64,000 bases of DNA from the NCBI GenBank assembly GCA_019359325.1, contig JAHHHN010000012.1, forward strand, positions 109,102 to 173,101, in the 5' to 3' direction. Of the stretch, positions 27,790 to 37,650 are shown one piece after another (the first letter of the stretch is position 1; each line of letters starts with the position of its first letter). The position numbers and the translations under genes were made by a program. The notes under the pieces are model-generated. The model was not told the origin of the DNA and did no database searches. It was given only the letters and a program-made list of their open reading frames with translations. The DNA is from Mojavia pulchra JT2-VF2 (GTDB lineage Bacteria > Cyanobacteriota > Cyanobacteriia > Cyanobacteriales > Nostocaceae).

Positions 27790-28572
27790 TCACCGGAATA
27801 GCTGAGGGTAAATTTGTCTCCAAGCGAGCCACATACAGCCACCCATTAACAGCAACAACCACATCAGCGCCGCTAACCACCACTCTGGTACATTCAGCGG
27901 CCAACGTAGTAAATCGACAAAAGCCGACAAGGGTAATACATTCGCTACTTTTTGGAGTATGGGGGGAAGTGTTTCACGAGGAAAGTAAGTGCCACAGATT
28001 GTAAACATGGGCACGATCAATAAAAAAATAGGTACGTTTAATTGGTCTACCGTTCGGACAATTCCTGCCGCCAGCAGTCCCATTGCAGCAAACAGAAGAC
28101 AGCCTAGACAAATTAGGGGTAAAGACAAAAGCAGGTTCCAACCGGAATATAACCCCCAGAAACCTACTACGATCGCAGTTGCTAGGCCCGCTATCAAACC
28201 ACGAGTTGCTGCCCAAAGCCACTCTCCCAAAAACACCTCAGCAAATGTTAGCGGTGCTGTCAACAATGCTTGCCAAGTTCTTTGAAATTTCAAACGGATG
28301 AAGCTTCCGTAGGCTCCTTCAAAAAAGGACTGATTGAGGACTCCGATCGCAATTGTTCCTGGAGCAATAAACTCTAGATAACTAATATTTCGTCCGCCAT
28401 AAGTTATTTCTCCCACTAAAGGAGTTAAGCCATAACCAAAAGCTACCAGATAAATTAAGGGTTCTAAGATTGGCGGCAGCAAGTTAACTAGCCAAGTATG
28501 TTGGTACACCTTAGCATTACGACGCCAGACTGAATAGATGCCCCAAACGGTAATACTTGAATTAAACTTCAT
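27790..28572 (-). CDS. ABC-2 type transporter permease (NodJ-like)
   Basis: A 260-residue permease with about six membrane segments. It opens with YSVWRRNAKVYQHTWLVNLLPPILEPLIYLVAFGYGL, followed by YLEFIAPGTIAIGVLNQSFFEGAYGSFIRLKFQ, the NodJ/DrrB-type conserved stretch, and ends with a FRETLPPILQKV loop and two helices. It overlaps the ATPase gene by 4 bp (ATGA), so the two are translationally coupled and form one exporter, probably for a lipid, polysaccharide or small molecule. Confidence 0.88.
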   Translation of the reverse strand: MKFNSSITVWGIYSVWRRNAKVYQHTWLVNLLPPILEPLIYLVAFGYGLTPLVGEITYGGRNISYLEFIAPGTIAIGVLNQSFFEGAYGSFIRLKFQRTWQALLTAPLTFAEVFLGEWLWAATRGLIAGLATAIVVGFWGLYSGWNLLLSLPLICLGCLLFAAMGLLAAGIVRTVDQLNVPIFLLIVPMFTICGTYFPRETLPPILQKVANVLPLSAFVDLLRWPLNVPEWWLAALMWLLLLMGGCMWLAWRQIYPQLFR

Positions 28573-29492
28573 TCTAATGACGTACCAGTGAGTCGTAAGA
28601 AAACATCTTCTAAATTAGCCCGTCGCCTAGTCAGGCTTGTTGGTTGCGTAGCGATAAGTTGTTCCCATAAAGGATTGGGGTTGTTTGCGGGTAAAGCTAA
28701 CAAATAACTGCTACCAAACGGGCGATACCAAGCTCCTGCTTGTACCGCTAGCTGTTGCAAAATAGATTCTGCAACGCCTTCGATTTCAACCATTTCTTGA
28801 CCGACAATGCGCTCGATCAATTCTGTTGGAGTACCTTGGTCGATTGCTTTTCCTTGTTGAAGTAATAATAGGCGATCGCACAATCGTTGTGCTTCATCCA
28901 TATAGTGAGTTGTGAGTAACACTCCACAGCCATCTTGTTTGAGTTGACTGACCAATTTCCAAAAATCTTGTCTGGCATCTGGATCTAAACCCGTTGTTGG
29001 CTCATCCAAAAACACAACTTGGGGATGGTTAACTAAGGCACGTGCTAAGACTACCCGCCGCTTCAGTCCACCAGAAAGCTCATCTAGACGATGCTTGGCA
29101 TAATTTTGCAATCCCACTCGGTCTAGTAATTCCCCAACTCGGTGTCGTGCGGCTTTACCAACTAGGCGATAGTGATGGGCAAAATGAATGAGATTCTGAA
29201 AAACTGTGAACTCCGGATCTAAGTTATCATCTTGAGTGACAATTCCCATAAAAGTACGGGCTTGCCGACCTTGACGATGCACGTGCCAACAGCCTAACTG
29301 TACAAATCCCCGACTGGGAATAACTGCTCCGTAAAGCATTCCTACCGTTGTGGTTTTTCCCGCTCCATTCGGCCCTAAAAGACCGAGAATTTCTCCGGGA
29401 TTGAGGGTAAAACTCACATTTTCAACAACTGGACGATCTCCATAGAATTTCCATAAATCGCCAGCCACTAATGCCATTGATTCGACTCTCAT
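28569..29492 (-). CDS. ABC transporter ATP-binding protein (NodI/DrrA-like)
   Basis: A 307-residue NBD with Walker A GPNGAGKTT, Q-loop VTQDDNLDPE, signature LSGGLKRRVVLARAL, Walker B VVFLDEPTTGLDP and switch TTHYMDEA, followed by the C-terminal extension typical of DrrA/NodI. The gene overlaps the permease downstream. MRVES or the internal MALVAGDL (ATG at 29475-29477) could be the start. Together they form a two-gene exporter of unknown substrate. Confidence 0.9.
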   Translation of the reverse strand: MRVESMALVAGDLWKFYGDRPVVENVSFTLNPGEILGLLGPNGAGKTTTVGMLYGAVIPSRGFVQLGCWHVHRQGRQARTFMGIVTQDDNLDPEFTVFQNLIHFAHHYRLVGKAARHRVGELLDRVGLQNYAKHRLDELSGGLKRRVVLARALVNHPQVVFLDEPTTGLDPDARQDFWKLVSQLKQDGCGVLLTTHYMDEAQRLCDRLLLLQQGKAIDQGTPTELIERIVGQEMVEIEGVAESILQQLAVQAGAWYRPFGSSYLLALPANNPNPLWEQLIATQPTSLTRRRANLEDVFLRLTGTSLE

Positions 29493-29533
29493 CTAAATGC
29501 TGCTTGTCCCATAACGACTTAATCATTAAAGAA

Positions 29534-29571
29534 GGCAAACCGCGATCACACTTTTGTAACCAACGGTTTGC
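29534..29571 (-). terminator. Weak hairpin between methyltransferase and ABC genes
   Basis: GCAAACCG and CGGTTTGC form an 8-bp stem with a 22-nt loop, downstream of the methyltransferase on the minus strand, followed by CTTCTTTAA. The large loop and short T-run make termination uncertain. Confidence 0.35.
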
Positions 29572-29592
29572 TTCACTTAACTAATATCACTT

Positions 29593-30441
29593 CTAGAGGC
29601 GGCAAACTATTAGCTGTTGTGGCGAGCCTGACGCGAACGGGGTGCGAGCGTAACTTCCAAACTTAGATTCTATGGTGAATCCATTGTATTTTAACAAGGC
29701 ATCTAATTCTTGTGGAAAATACAAACGATAGGTCATCTCTTCTACAGTCTCTTTTTCCTGCCCTATTAGTTTAAAAAACAGCTTCTGCTTATAGATTTGC
29801 TGAGTAAAATCAAATTCATTTGAGTAAGTAACTACCACTGTACCTTTTCCATCCGGATCTGGGTATACAGAGTAGAGATTACTGCGGCGATCGCACAAAA
29901 TCTCAATACTTTCTTGAGTGCAAGGATTGAGTGCATCAATTACGAACTTCCCATCGGGTTTTAAATGTTTTTTGACGCAAGCAAAACAAGATTCAAGTGC
30001 TTCTAAACTAGAAAGATGCCAGATAGAATTAATAGGAAAAATAATAAGAGAAAACTTTTTATCAATGTTAAATTTTCGCACATCTGCTTCGAGCCACTCC
30101 ACCTGAGTAGATTTTTTTCTTGCTTCTACAAGCATTGACTGAGCGCTATCAATTCCTGTAACTTGTAAACCTTTTTCTGCTAGTTTGATAGCAATTCTAC
30201 CTGTACCGCAGCACAATTCTAGAACTGGATCTCCACATTGAATTGCTTGGTCATACCAGAAGAGAATTTCTTGTTTTTTTAATTCAGGAGGCATTATATA
30301 AACATTTTCATAAATTAAATCGTAATGCCTGCCATCATAATGAATAACCGTATTAACAGTTTTTCCACTGTTTTCTTCTAAAGAAATAGGTAATTTCTCG
30401 ATTGTTAAAGCTGTTTGTGTTTCTAACTCACGATTCATCAC
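29593..30441 (-). CDS. Class I SAM-dependent methyltransferase
   Basis: A 282-residue protein. Motif I is VLELCCGTGRIAIKLAEKG (about 78-96), motif II VTGIDSAQSML, followed by VEWLEADVRKF and FSLIIFPINSIWHL, typical of small-molecule methyltransferases. The N-terminal 50 residues include YDLIYENVYIMPPEL. The substrate is unknown. The last residues, ARTPFASGSPQQL, come from a stretch resembling the GC-rich dispersed repeats of these genomes, so the C-terminus may have been remodelled by repeat insertion. It lies upstream of the ABC pair on the same strand, separated by a hairpin. Confidence 0.85.
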   Translation of the reverse strand: MMNRELETQTALTIEKLPISLEENSGKTVNTVIHYDGRHYDLIYENVYIMPPELKKQEILFWYDQAIQCGDPVLELCCGTGRIAIKLAEKGLQVTGIDSAQSMLVEARKKSTQVEWLEADVRKFNIDKKFSLIIFPINSIWHLSSLEALESCFACVKKHLKPDGKFVIDALNPCTQESIEILCDRRSNLYSVYPDPDGKGTVVVTYSNEFDFTQQIYKQKLFFKLIGQEKETVEEMTYRLYFPQELDALLKYNGFTIESKFGSYARTPFASGSPQQLIVCRL

Positions 30442-30844
30442 TTTCCGTACCTCTTAACCAAAACTTTTCTTTTATAGATTGGCACACAAATAACCAATGG
30501 TATAGATTAACACAATAAGAAGTATTAAGCATTTCTGAAGTTCCTACATCCATTTATATGTTTTAACCCCTGAAGGCGGTAACAGTATGTAATAACTGAA
30601 TTGTTTTATCAGGTTAGATGAAAAGCGATCGCTTACCCCGATAAAGATGCGACCGCTAAAAACTTTAATTAGAAAAGATGCTAGCTTATCATTGTTCGCT
30701 GTTAGACAGATATATTTACCCGTATTATTACGTAGGTTTTTTCAGAAATAAAATATGATTTTTATAGGAGGCTATTCTGCGTAATAACTACTGAAGAGCC
30801 TGTATATAAAAATAAAGCTGTAATTAGAACTGTTATTATTCAGT

Positions 30845-31181
30845 ATGAAAAATTCAGATTTCAAGTTTTTCGCTTTGACATTATCACTTTTAGTGCTGTT
30901 AGATAGTTTTGTCCAGCCAATTTTATCCCCTGCATTAGCTCAAGCAAACAATTGCCCAGGATCATAATTTACGCATAATGACAGAAATTTTTACAGCAGC
31001 TAAACAATATTCTGCTGCTTTTGCAGTTGTACAAGCTGTGTCTACAGAATCACGAGATTACCAATTGCCAGACATTGCGAGGCTAACAATTGATAATGGT
31101 GGTCAAGCCACTGATATTACCAATACACTATATAAAACCACCAAAACTCCAGAAAATAAAACTAGTTGCTATCTGAATTAA
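30845..31181 (+). pseudogene. Broken secreted repeat-protein gene
   Basis: A first frame (30845-30967) encodes a clear signal peptide with FFALTLSLLVLLDSF and cleavage at ALAQA, but stops after ten more codons. A second frame (30978-31181), shifted by one, reads MTEIFTAAKQYSAAFAVVQ and ATDITNTL, resembling degenerate TPR-like helices of cyanobacterial secreted repeat proteins. The two look like pieces of one gene broken by a frameshift and truncation. No full-length frame exists. Confidence 0.45.
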
Positions 31182-31306
31182 GAAACATCATTCACAAATT
31201 TTGAAAGCAAACTAACAATTGAGGCACAAATCATCAGCTTAAACATTCGTAGAGATTAAGACTTTGCAGAAAACAGAAAAAAATTAGTATTTTTGAAAAA
31301 TAGATT

Positions 31307-32467
31307 ATGAAACAAATATTTTCTTTATTCATTAGTTTTGCTGTCATAGGATTAGCACCCTCTCAAGGATTATTGGGACTAGGTGTTAATCAAAAACTAA
31401 GCTCTATCGAGAATCAGAATAATTCTTCTGCTAGCTCCCAGTACTATTCTCCGTCAAACTTTTCTGAGGGGTTGGCACGGATACAGATTGATGACAAATG
31501 GGGCTATATCGATAAAACAGGTAAACTGGTTATCCAGCCTCAGTTTGACGGAGCTTCAGATTTTTCTAAGGGAATAGCACGGGTACTAGTTAACCGTAAG
31601 TGGGGTTATATCGATAAAGCCGGGAATTTTGTGATTCAACCACAGTTTGATTATGCTGCCACCTTTTCCGAAGGGCTTGCATTGGTCAGCATTGGTAATC
31701 AAGCTTTTTATATTGATTCAAAAGGTAAGCGTGTTCTCCAGCCAAAGTTGAGTGCATTTACTATGTTCAGTCCACAAAGAGCAGATGCTGCCAACTTTTA
31801 TGAAGGATTAGCACGAATAAAAATTGGTGATAAGTCTGGCTACATCGATAAAACCGGGAAGCTCGTCATTCCAACACAGTTTGATGTTGCTGAAGCTTTT
31901 TCCTCTGGACGAGCATGGGTACAAATCAAGGGCGCTGGGCGTGGTAAATATGGTTATATCGACAAAACAGGCAAGTTCGTGATTAAGCTCGACCAGCTAA
32001 AGTTATATGCAGGTTCTAAGTTTTCTGAAGGACTAGCTGCGGTTGGATACAACAGTAAGCGAGGCTATATTAACAAAACAGGCAAAGTTGTCATTAAGCC
32101 ACAATTCGATTATGCCTTTAACTTCTCCGAAGGCATGGCATGGATCGCCATTGGCGAGAAGTCTGGCTATGTTGACAAAACAGGAAAAGTTGTCATCTCG
32201 CCACAGTTCACCAGTGCTTCCGATTTTTCCTCTGGACTAGCATCAGTCAGCATCGGCAATCAAAGAGGCTACATTGACAAGACAGGAAAAATGCTTATCC
32301 CGCCACAGTTTGATTACACTGCTAAGTTTTCCGACTCTTTAGCACTAGTTAGCATTGGGAACAAATGTGGTTATATCGACAAAACAGGAAAAATGACAAT
32401 TCAACTGCACCAAAGTTTGGCTCCTATGATCCGCGAGTCTGCTTGGTGTAGAGTTGAATGGCAATAA
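31307..32467 (+). CDS. Secreted WG-repeat protein
   Basis: A 386-residue protein with an N-terminal hydrophobic signal (IFSLFISFAVIGLAPSQG), followed by seven to eight repeats of about 46 residues. Each follows F(S/Y)EGLA-x-(V/I)-x-I(G/D)-x-K-x-GYIDKTGK-(L/V)-(V/M)-I-x-PQFD. In several repeats the Trp of WGYIDKTGK is replaced by Ser, Arg or Cys. WG repeats form a beta-propeller-like or solenoid fold; no enzymatic role is known. The last repeat ends abruptly in IRESAWCRVEWQ, so the C-terminus may be truncated. The surrounding DNA is full of gene fragments. Confidence 0.85.
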   Translation: MKQIFSLFISFAVIGLAPSQGLLGLGVNQKLSSIENQNNSSASSQYYSPSNFSEGLARIQIDDKWGYIDKTGKLVIQPQFDGASDFSKGIARVLVNRKWGYIDKAGNFVIQPQFDYAATFSEGLALVSIGNQAFYIDSKGKRVLQPKLSAFTMFSPQRADAANFYEGLARIKIGDKSGYIDKTGKLVIPTQFDVAEAFSSGRAWVQIKGAGRGKYGYIDKTGKFVIKLDQLKLYAGSKFSEGLAAVGYNSKRGYINKTGKVVIKPQFDYAFNFSEGMAWIAIGEKSGYVDKTGKVVISPQFTSASDFSSGLASVSIGNQRGYIDKTGKMLIPPQFDYTAKFSDSLALVSIGNKCGYIDKTGKMTIQLHQSLAPMIRESAWCRVEWQ

Positions 32468-32667
32468 GAATTTTTTTGTTGGCTCATCCCCTAATTATGC
32501 CGTTATTCCATCATCTGATAATCGCAGCAGATATCAAGTAAAAGACAACGACGACCCCACCTTAAAAATGCTGAAAAAATTCTATAATGGGCTTCCTACT
32601 TCAGTAATTAGCAATCTTGAGATGCTAAAAGTTTTTACCAATTACCGGAGTAGCGATCGCCCTTTAG

Positions 32668-32967
32668 TCAATTTTTAGTAGCGTTCAGCAAGCACGCTTA
32701 GTACAACGCAATCAAGTAACGATTAGAGAATACGGTTGTGTTGCTCATGTGTTGGATGGGGACGATTTTCGCGCCTACTACCAGCAGGTGGGCAAAGATG
32801 CGGTAGAAGCAGAGTTAAAATTTGCTAATCAACGGGGTTATTCACTGTCAGATGCGGTCTTGGATTACTTAGAAGACAAGGCAACAGGGGTACAGGAGTA
32901 CAGGGGTGTAGGAGGAAATGAAAATTTATCACCCTTACACCCTCACACCCGTATCAACCCAATCTAA
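32668..32967 (+). pseudogene. 5'-truncated unrecognised gene fragment
   Basis: An open frame without a plausible start reads FSSVQQARLVQRNQVTIREY, then CVAHVLDGDDFRAYYQQVGK and FANQRGYSLSDAVLDYLED. It looks like conserved protein sequence but I do not recognise the family. It begins right after a stop and ends in repeat DNA containing GGGGTACAGGAGTACAGGGG. It is probably a remnant. Confidence 0.4.
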
Positions 32968-33127
32968 TGTCCACAACCAAAGCAATGTCATAGATATTGT
33001 TGGGATGATCGCCTCCTTGATCCGCAATTGCATTATTTTTGGAATTGGTGGCAGTGGTAAGGGGATGCTGGTTGCTAATGCTTTGCGGCGAATTAAAACA
33101 GATAACCAAAACCGCAAAATCTTCTAA
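32918..33127 (+). pseudogene. P-loop ATPase fragment
   Basis: The frame includes IIFGIGGSGKGMLVANALRR, a Walker A motif, and stops at NQNRKIF, where related ATPases would continue with a Walker B strand. Only about 50 residues remain. It may come from a plasmid- or phage-type ATPase; this is inference. Confidence 0.4.
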
Positions 33128-33422
33128 CGATGCGCTCTCTACCCAAGAAATAATAGAACTTAGAGAGCGTATCATCAACGGCAGATCCAATATGGGGAGT
33201 GAGGAAAGTTTGATTGGTGTTTTCTAATAATGACTGGGGTATACTCTGGGGGCGATCGCTACGATACCAGTCTTCCATTTCAATACGTCAGCAGCGTATC
33301 GCAAATTCTCAAACATCTGGCAGGTCTTGCCAAGCTGAGAGCTTTTCGTCGTCATCCAAGAGACCCAAAGATTGCTCAACCAAGCTGCAAAGGAATGAGA
33401 TGTATTAAGGGGAGCATCTTTT

Positions 33423-34487
33423 TTAGTCTGCATATCCTAATCCTAACAGAACAAACAAGAAAAGATTTATGGCTAAAGCTACTGCACCAATGCCACTGCT
33501 GAGGCAGAGAAACTTTTTGATGGATTGATTGGTATGTAAATAAAATAAGATTGCAGCAACAATTGCAAAGGTAGACGAAATAGTTGTGCCGACCCACATC
33601 AGCACAGACCTGTTTTGTAACAAGGTTTCGGTGAAACCAAATAAAGAAGGTAAATAAGTAAATATCCATAAAAGGGAGAACGAGCAGAGGTTGAAAATTC
33701 CTACGCTACTGCTAATGCTCATCGGAAGTCTGATGAAGCGGTGAAATCTTCTCCAAAGCACCAAAGCGGTGGCAATAAGCGTTCCCACACCCGCAATCAA
33801 CGCTCCTCCATCGACAACCCAAGACCAACTGTCGGGCGTAAATCCATAGGGTGTTACAACGTCAAACTGCACACGACCCAGTAATCCCCAGACGAAGCGA
33901 TACATTCCAAATCCACATACAAGGCTTGCAAAGGCTTTGCTAAGTTTCCCTGGATAAAACCAGGCTAGGAAGGCGGCATTAAGACCTGCGACAAGTGACA
34001 GCCCCGTACTGATCCACATTAAGCCAAGTTCACCGAATTGTTTAAGGGCATTAATGCCCCAATATTTCTGCCTAACTGCCTGTAGTTGTTGAGGAGTTAA
34101 TTCCGGGTTTGTAATCTCGTATATTTTGGCAATTATGGGGGCATAGGTTTGTCCCTTCTCCGAACAGTCAATCGGTTGATTGTTGTACAACGCTCGACAA
34201 TTGCTTAGGTCATATTTATACTCACTTCCTTTTGTCAGGGTGAGCTTGAGCAAACGATCTTGGATGTTTGCCTGACACTGAAATTCTTGTCCTGTTTCTG
34301 TGCAGTTAAATATTCGGTTGGGTAAGTGAATGGTAGAGCCATTGTTAGTTTTAATCGATACTTCAGCAAAAGGAGCAGTATTAGGTACGTTTGGAGCGTT
34401 AAATATAAGTAAGGATAAAAAAGAAACGACTAGTATAGTCCATAGGCTGATTACAAATTTGGATAGGAATAATACTGCTCGGCGCAT
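33423..34487 (-). CDS. Hypothetical multi-pass membrane protein
   Basis: A 354-residue protein with one N-terminal membrane segment (about 8-28). An extracytoplasmic domain follows (about 35-150) with four Cys spaced as NCTETGQEFQC and NCRALYNNQPIDC, likely two disulphides. Then come five or six further membrane segments (about 155-350). I do not recognise the family. The gene is intact, on the opposite strand to the neighbouring fragments, and looks monocistronic. Confidence 0.65.
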   Translation of the reverse strand: MRRAVLFLSKFVISLWTILVVSFLSLLIFNAPNVPNTAPFAEVSIKTNNGSTIHLPNRIFNCTETGQEFQCQANIQDRLLKLTLTKGSEYKYDLSNCRALYNNQPIDCSEKGQTYAPIIAKIYEITNPELTPQQLQAVRQKYWGINALKQFGELGLMWISTGLSLVAGLNAAFLAWFYPGKLSKAFASLVCGFGMYRFVWGLLGRVQFDVVTPYGFTPDSWSWVVDGGALIAGVGTLIATALVLWRRFHRFIRLPMSISSSVGIFNLCSFSLLWIFTYLPSLFGFTETLLQNRSVLMWVGTTISSTFAIVAAILFYLHTNQSIKKFLCLSSGIGAVALAINLFLFVLLGLGYAD

Positions 34488-34874
34488 TGCTCTTTACTAC
34501 CTTACCTATGTTATTTAGCTAGTTGAATCGATGCTCCCCACAATCGAGAAGTTCCTATTAATTAGCTCATTATGGTGACAGTGACCAAGCCCCTTCTCTA
34601 CGTTTGCGGAGCGTGTCGTAGACAGAGTGCGCCAACGGGGGCAGGTGTAGGGTGTAGGGAAAGAAATTAGCCCCGAAGAAAAAGGATTTGAGCTGCCTAC
34701 ATTTAAGTATTAATTACATAAAATATGTATTTCAAAATACACAGTATAAGGCATACGGTGTCCTCGCTTGAAACCCCTAATTTTAATTATGGGGTTTCCT
34801 AGTCCAACTGAGCCATTCAACATTAGTATTTAAAACACAGTTTTTAAGCAAAATTATACTGAAATAGGTATTCA
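34488..34874. other. Intergenic region, repeat remnants only
   Basis: Contains a GTTTGCGGAGCGTGTCGTAG repeat module near 34607 and AT-rich sequence. No gene is seen. Confidence 0.5.
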
Positions 34875-35252
34875 TTACAGAGCGATACCTTCGGTGAGCT
34901 TCGCTAACGCAGAAGTTTTTGGTCTACTAACATTTTCTCGTTCCTCTTGCGCCTCAATCCATTTCAACACGTCCTGAACAGAACGCAACGCACCTTCAAT
35001 AAATCCTTGGTAATCAGAGTAAGCTTCTCCGCAGATATGAATATTTTTATGCTTGTATTGGTCATCGATCAGGCTAAAGGCTCTTAAACGTACCATTACC
35101 TCTCCTGACTTGACATTAGGTCGCCATGCATGACAAGCAGCGCCATAAGGAGCCTTTCCCCAATCATGAATGCCAAAATCTTCAATGCTTCCCTTGAGAT
35201 CTTCAACAATTTTTTGAAATGCTTCTATAGCAATCCTAAATAAGTTGTGAAA
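34875..35252 (-). pseudogene. C-terminal fragment of a flavin amine oxidase (L-amino-acid oxidase-like)
   Basis: On the minus strand an open frame begins just after a stop at 35253-35255. It reads FGIHDWGKAPYGAACHAWRP, then KNIHICGEAYSDYQGFIEG and ALRSVQDVLKW. The GEAYSD-x-QG-x-(V/I)EGALRS block is the FAD-binding C-terminal signature of bacterial flavin monoamine / L-amino-acid oxidases. Only the last 125 codons remain; the Rossmann GxGxxG domain is missing. The first ATG in the fragment (35096) is not a real start. Confidence 0.7.
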
Positions 35253-35449
35253 TTACTCGTTGAGGCAGGGAACTCTTAACAGGATCGATGACAGGTTTTG
35301 GGGAAGGAGCGATGTCAACGGCTGCAAGCAACGTACCCCATCAAATAGTTTTTTTGCACTTCGTACCAGTTGCTAATCAGCTTTTGAGTCCGCATCAATT
35401 GCAACTTAACGAAAGCCTGGAGGTACATAAAATGTAATTTTTAATCGCT

Positions 35450-35680
35450 TTACTCCCCCTCACTAGCTGTTGTTGAGCGTTCGGCATCTTCAGTGTCTTG
35501 CCAATACTCCGTTGCTTGTTCTTCTTCCGACAGCGGAAAAATGGTTAAAGGGTTGCTTGCCGAATCGCCTAAAGTAACACTTGCATCTGGTTCTGGCATA
35601 GCTGGTGTATCTGGTGTATCAACGTTTCCAGAGATATCTAAGTCTGTTGGCCTGGTGTCGGGAGATTCTTGGATCGCCAT
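35450..35680 (-). CDS. Small acidic hypothetical protein
   Basis: A 76-residue, Asp/Glu/Thr/Pro-rich, probably disordered protein (MAIQESPDTRPTDLDISG..., ending TTASEGE). ATG at 35680 is chosen because GAGGAG lies 6-7 nt upstream; an in-frame ATG 27 bp earlier lacks such a site. The family is unrecognised. Its composition resembles the DUF6335 protein just upstream on the same strand, so they may form a pair. Confidence 0.5.
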   Translation of the reverse strand: MAIQESPDTRPTDLDISGNVDTPDTPAMPEPDASVTLGDSASNPLTIFPLSEEEQATEYWQDTEDAERSTTASEGE

Positions 35681-35845
35681 AAATTGCTCCTCATTAGTAT
35701 TAATCAAGATTGGTTAATTTTTTTTGAGTTCTCTTATTGAGAGGGTTCACTCAAATCCTTATCCAAGCACTGGGTTTGAATCACACGGATAATGCGATTA
35801 CCTACGGTGGGAGAAACAGCGGCATCGCACGTTTCCAGATAACAC

Positions 35846-36334
35846 TCAACGCTCCTGATAATCTTCCGAAGACATGGGGTCTAACTCCCATCTACCAGAG
35901 TCACGTGACTCCAAAATCTCGTTTGTCTGAAGAGATACCCCGTCGTCATAATTTAACCCAACAGCAACTCCGAGTTCTTCAACAATGCTCTGATCAGGAG
36001 TAGGAACAGTTCCTCCCACTGCTTCATCACCAACTGCTTCAGCCTGATCCCAACGAGCATCAATATCACCTCCCGTTAGTTCTGGACTAGCTGATGTGTA
36101 CTGCTCCATCCGGTCGTGCATGGTTCGTCCGCCGATTTCAAGCCCAGGCTCTAGGGCCACACCCGTTCCATACGATTCAGTAATTGCCTGGGATAGATCT
36201 GAAATAATTGGTTCGCCAGTATCTTCTATAGGTATATCCGAAAGAAGATCAGTATCTTCGATGGGTATATCTGAAAGATTGCGTTCGTTGTTTGTATTGG
36301 GTTCGTTGTCTGTTTTGCTAGTTAGATCAGCCAT
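35846..36334 (-). CDS. DUF6335-like acidic protein
   Basis: A 162-residue acidic protein. The core ARWDQAEAVGDEAVGGTVP...TPDQSIVEELGVAVGLNYDDG is the conserved block of the cyanobacterial DUF6335 family. An N-terminal unit SDIPIEDT occurs twice, ten residues apart. It has no membrane segment. AGGA precedes the ATG. The function is unknown; members are often found in several copies per genome and near stress-related genes (known from the family, not shown here). Confidence 0.7.
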   Translation of the reverse strand: MADLTSKTDNEPNTNNERNLSDIPIEDTDLLSDIPIEDTGEPIISDLSQAITESYGTGVALEPGLEIGGRTMHDRMEQYTSASPELTGGDIDARWDQAEAVGDEAVGGTVPTPDQSIVEELGVAVGLNYDDGVSLQTNEILESRDSGRWELDPMSSEDYQER

Positions 36335-36668
36335 AATGCTTCCTGCGAATCATCCGAATACCTCTAAATAGAACATATCTGAAAATGATATTCCCTATAA
36401 TCCGCAAATAGGATGAGAATTTATTAGGTAAACTAGCGATATTCGCAGCAAATACGTCACGGTTGAAGGTCAACCAGTCAAAAAATCGATAAGACATAGC
36501 TGTTCTAAAGGCTTCCAAAGCTTCAGTAAAGGTGTTTAAAGGTTTATTTACCCACCTGCGTCTCAAGCCTCCTGTCAACTGATGCCAAAGAATAAAAGTA
36601 TAGGCACAAAAAACTAAAATAAAATATGGGGTGAATTGTTGGGTTGTGGCAGCGTTCGTCGTACTCAA
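36327..36668 (-). pseudogene. C-terminal remnant of an IS4/IS701-type transposase
   Basis: The reading FCAYTFILWHQLTGGLRRRW, then VNKPLNTFTEALEAFRTAMS and YRFFDWLTFNRDVFAANIAS, matches the C-terminal end of cyanobacterial DDE transposases of the IS4/IS701 type. The catalytic core is missing and the last 30 residues are unrelated. The frame starts only at a TTG. It marks an old insertion sequence cut off at this point, next to the DUF6335 gene. Confidence 0.6.
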
Positions 36669-36741
36669 TCACAACAAGCAAGCTACCCTACGCGTCTGGT
36701 TCGCTGTCTTCGTCAAAGAAGGAGAAGACGTGCCGTTCACG

Positions 36742-37650
36742 CTAATGAGATCGCCGATAAACTTGTTTATGTCTTTTAGACAAGTTAAACTCATACGTTG
36801 GTAATCCCATAACATCAGTATTAAAGGCAAATAAATCACCAGAGTTAAAACTTTTTTCAATTTCTCGTTGGCTAAGGCCAATAGAGGCAGTGGTGATATA
36901 AAGTATCTGTAAATCCTCGCCTCCGAAGGTGCAGCTAGTTACAAGTGGTACTGGTAGCTGTAAGCGGAAAACTTCTTGTCCTTCTGTGCTGAAACGAATT
37001 ACACACCATCCATTCCACATTGCTGACCATATATATCCTTGACTATCTATGGTCAGCCCATCAGGATAGAAAGACTCACCAGTTAAATCAACAAAAATAC
37101 GGCGGTTGCTAATATTACCTGTGACCGCATCAAAGTCATAAGCATATATTTTTTGCTTTGGAGAATCTGTCAAGTAAAATGTTTTTTGATCTGGACTCCA
37201 GCCTAAACCATTGGAAACAGTCAGTCCTGTTTCCATCACTTGTAATGAACCATCAAAGTCATAGCGATAAAGGCTAGCTTGCTCTTTCTCTGAAGCAGAC
37301 ATTGAGCCGAACCAAAAGCGACCTTGTATATCGCATTTGCCATCATTGAAACGATTATCGAGCAAATCTGTTTCCATCTCAACAATTGAGGTAACTGTAC
37401 CTGTCTGAATATCAAGGAATGCTAAACTATGACGTTGCGCCATAATCAACCGATTTGCACCAGCAAAAGCGATCGCCCCTACTACATCGCCTACATCAAA
37501 AAACACATTTTTCCCACTAGCAGGGTGGAACTGATGTACCCGATGATTAAAGATATCAACCCAGTAAAGCAATTTTTCGGTATCATCCCAGATCGGGCCT
37601 TCACCCAAGCGGGCCCGTGCGTTTAAAACGTTGTAGAGTTTATCTTGCAC
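36742..37650 (-). CDS. SMP-30/gluconolactonase/LRE-family protein
   Basis: A 302-residue six-bladed beta-propeller. Metal-site signatures are LGEGPIWDD (Glu), RFNDGKCDIQGRFWFGSM (Asn/Asp), TVSNGLGWSPDQKTFYLTDS (Asn) and FYPDGLTIDSQGYIWSAMWNG (Asp), all in place. It is predicted to be a divalent-metal-dependent lactonase of sugar lactones; the substrate is unknown. The protein is full length and cytoplasmic. It is the last gene of a minus-strand run whose upstream neighbour is a glycosyltransferase. Confidence 0.9.
   Translation of the reverse strand: MQDKLYNVLNARARLGEGPIWDDTEKLLYWVDIFNHRVHQFHPASGKNVFFDVGDVVGAIAFAGANRLIMAQRHSLAFLDIQTGTVTSIVEMETDLLDNRFNDGKCDIQGRFWFGSMSASEKEQASLYRYDFDGSLQVMETGLTVSNGLGWSPDQKTFYLTDSPKQKIYAYDFDAVTGNISNRRIFVDLTGESFYPDGLTIDSQGYIWSAMWNGWCVIRFSTEGQEVFRLQLPVPLVTSCTFGGEDLQILYITTASIGLSQREIEKSFNSGDLFAFNTDVMGLPTYEFNLSKRHKQVYRRSH

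Noticed and set aside
32454..32678. 74-codon frame following the WG-repeat gene
   Set aside because: No recognisable sequence, and it overlaps the end of the WG gene in another frame; probably non-coding remnant DNA.
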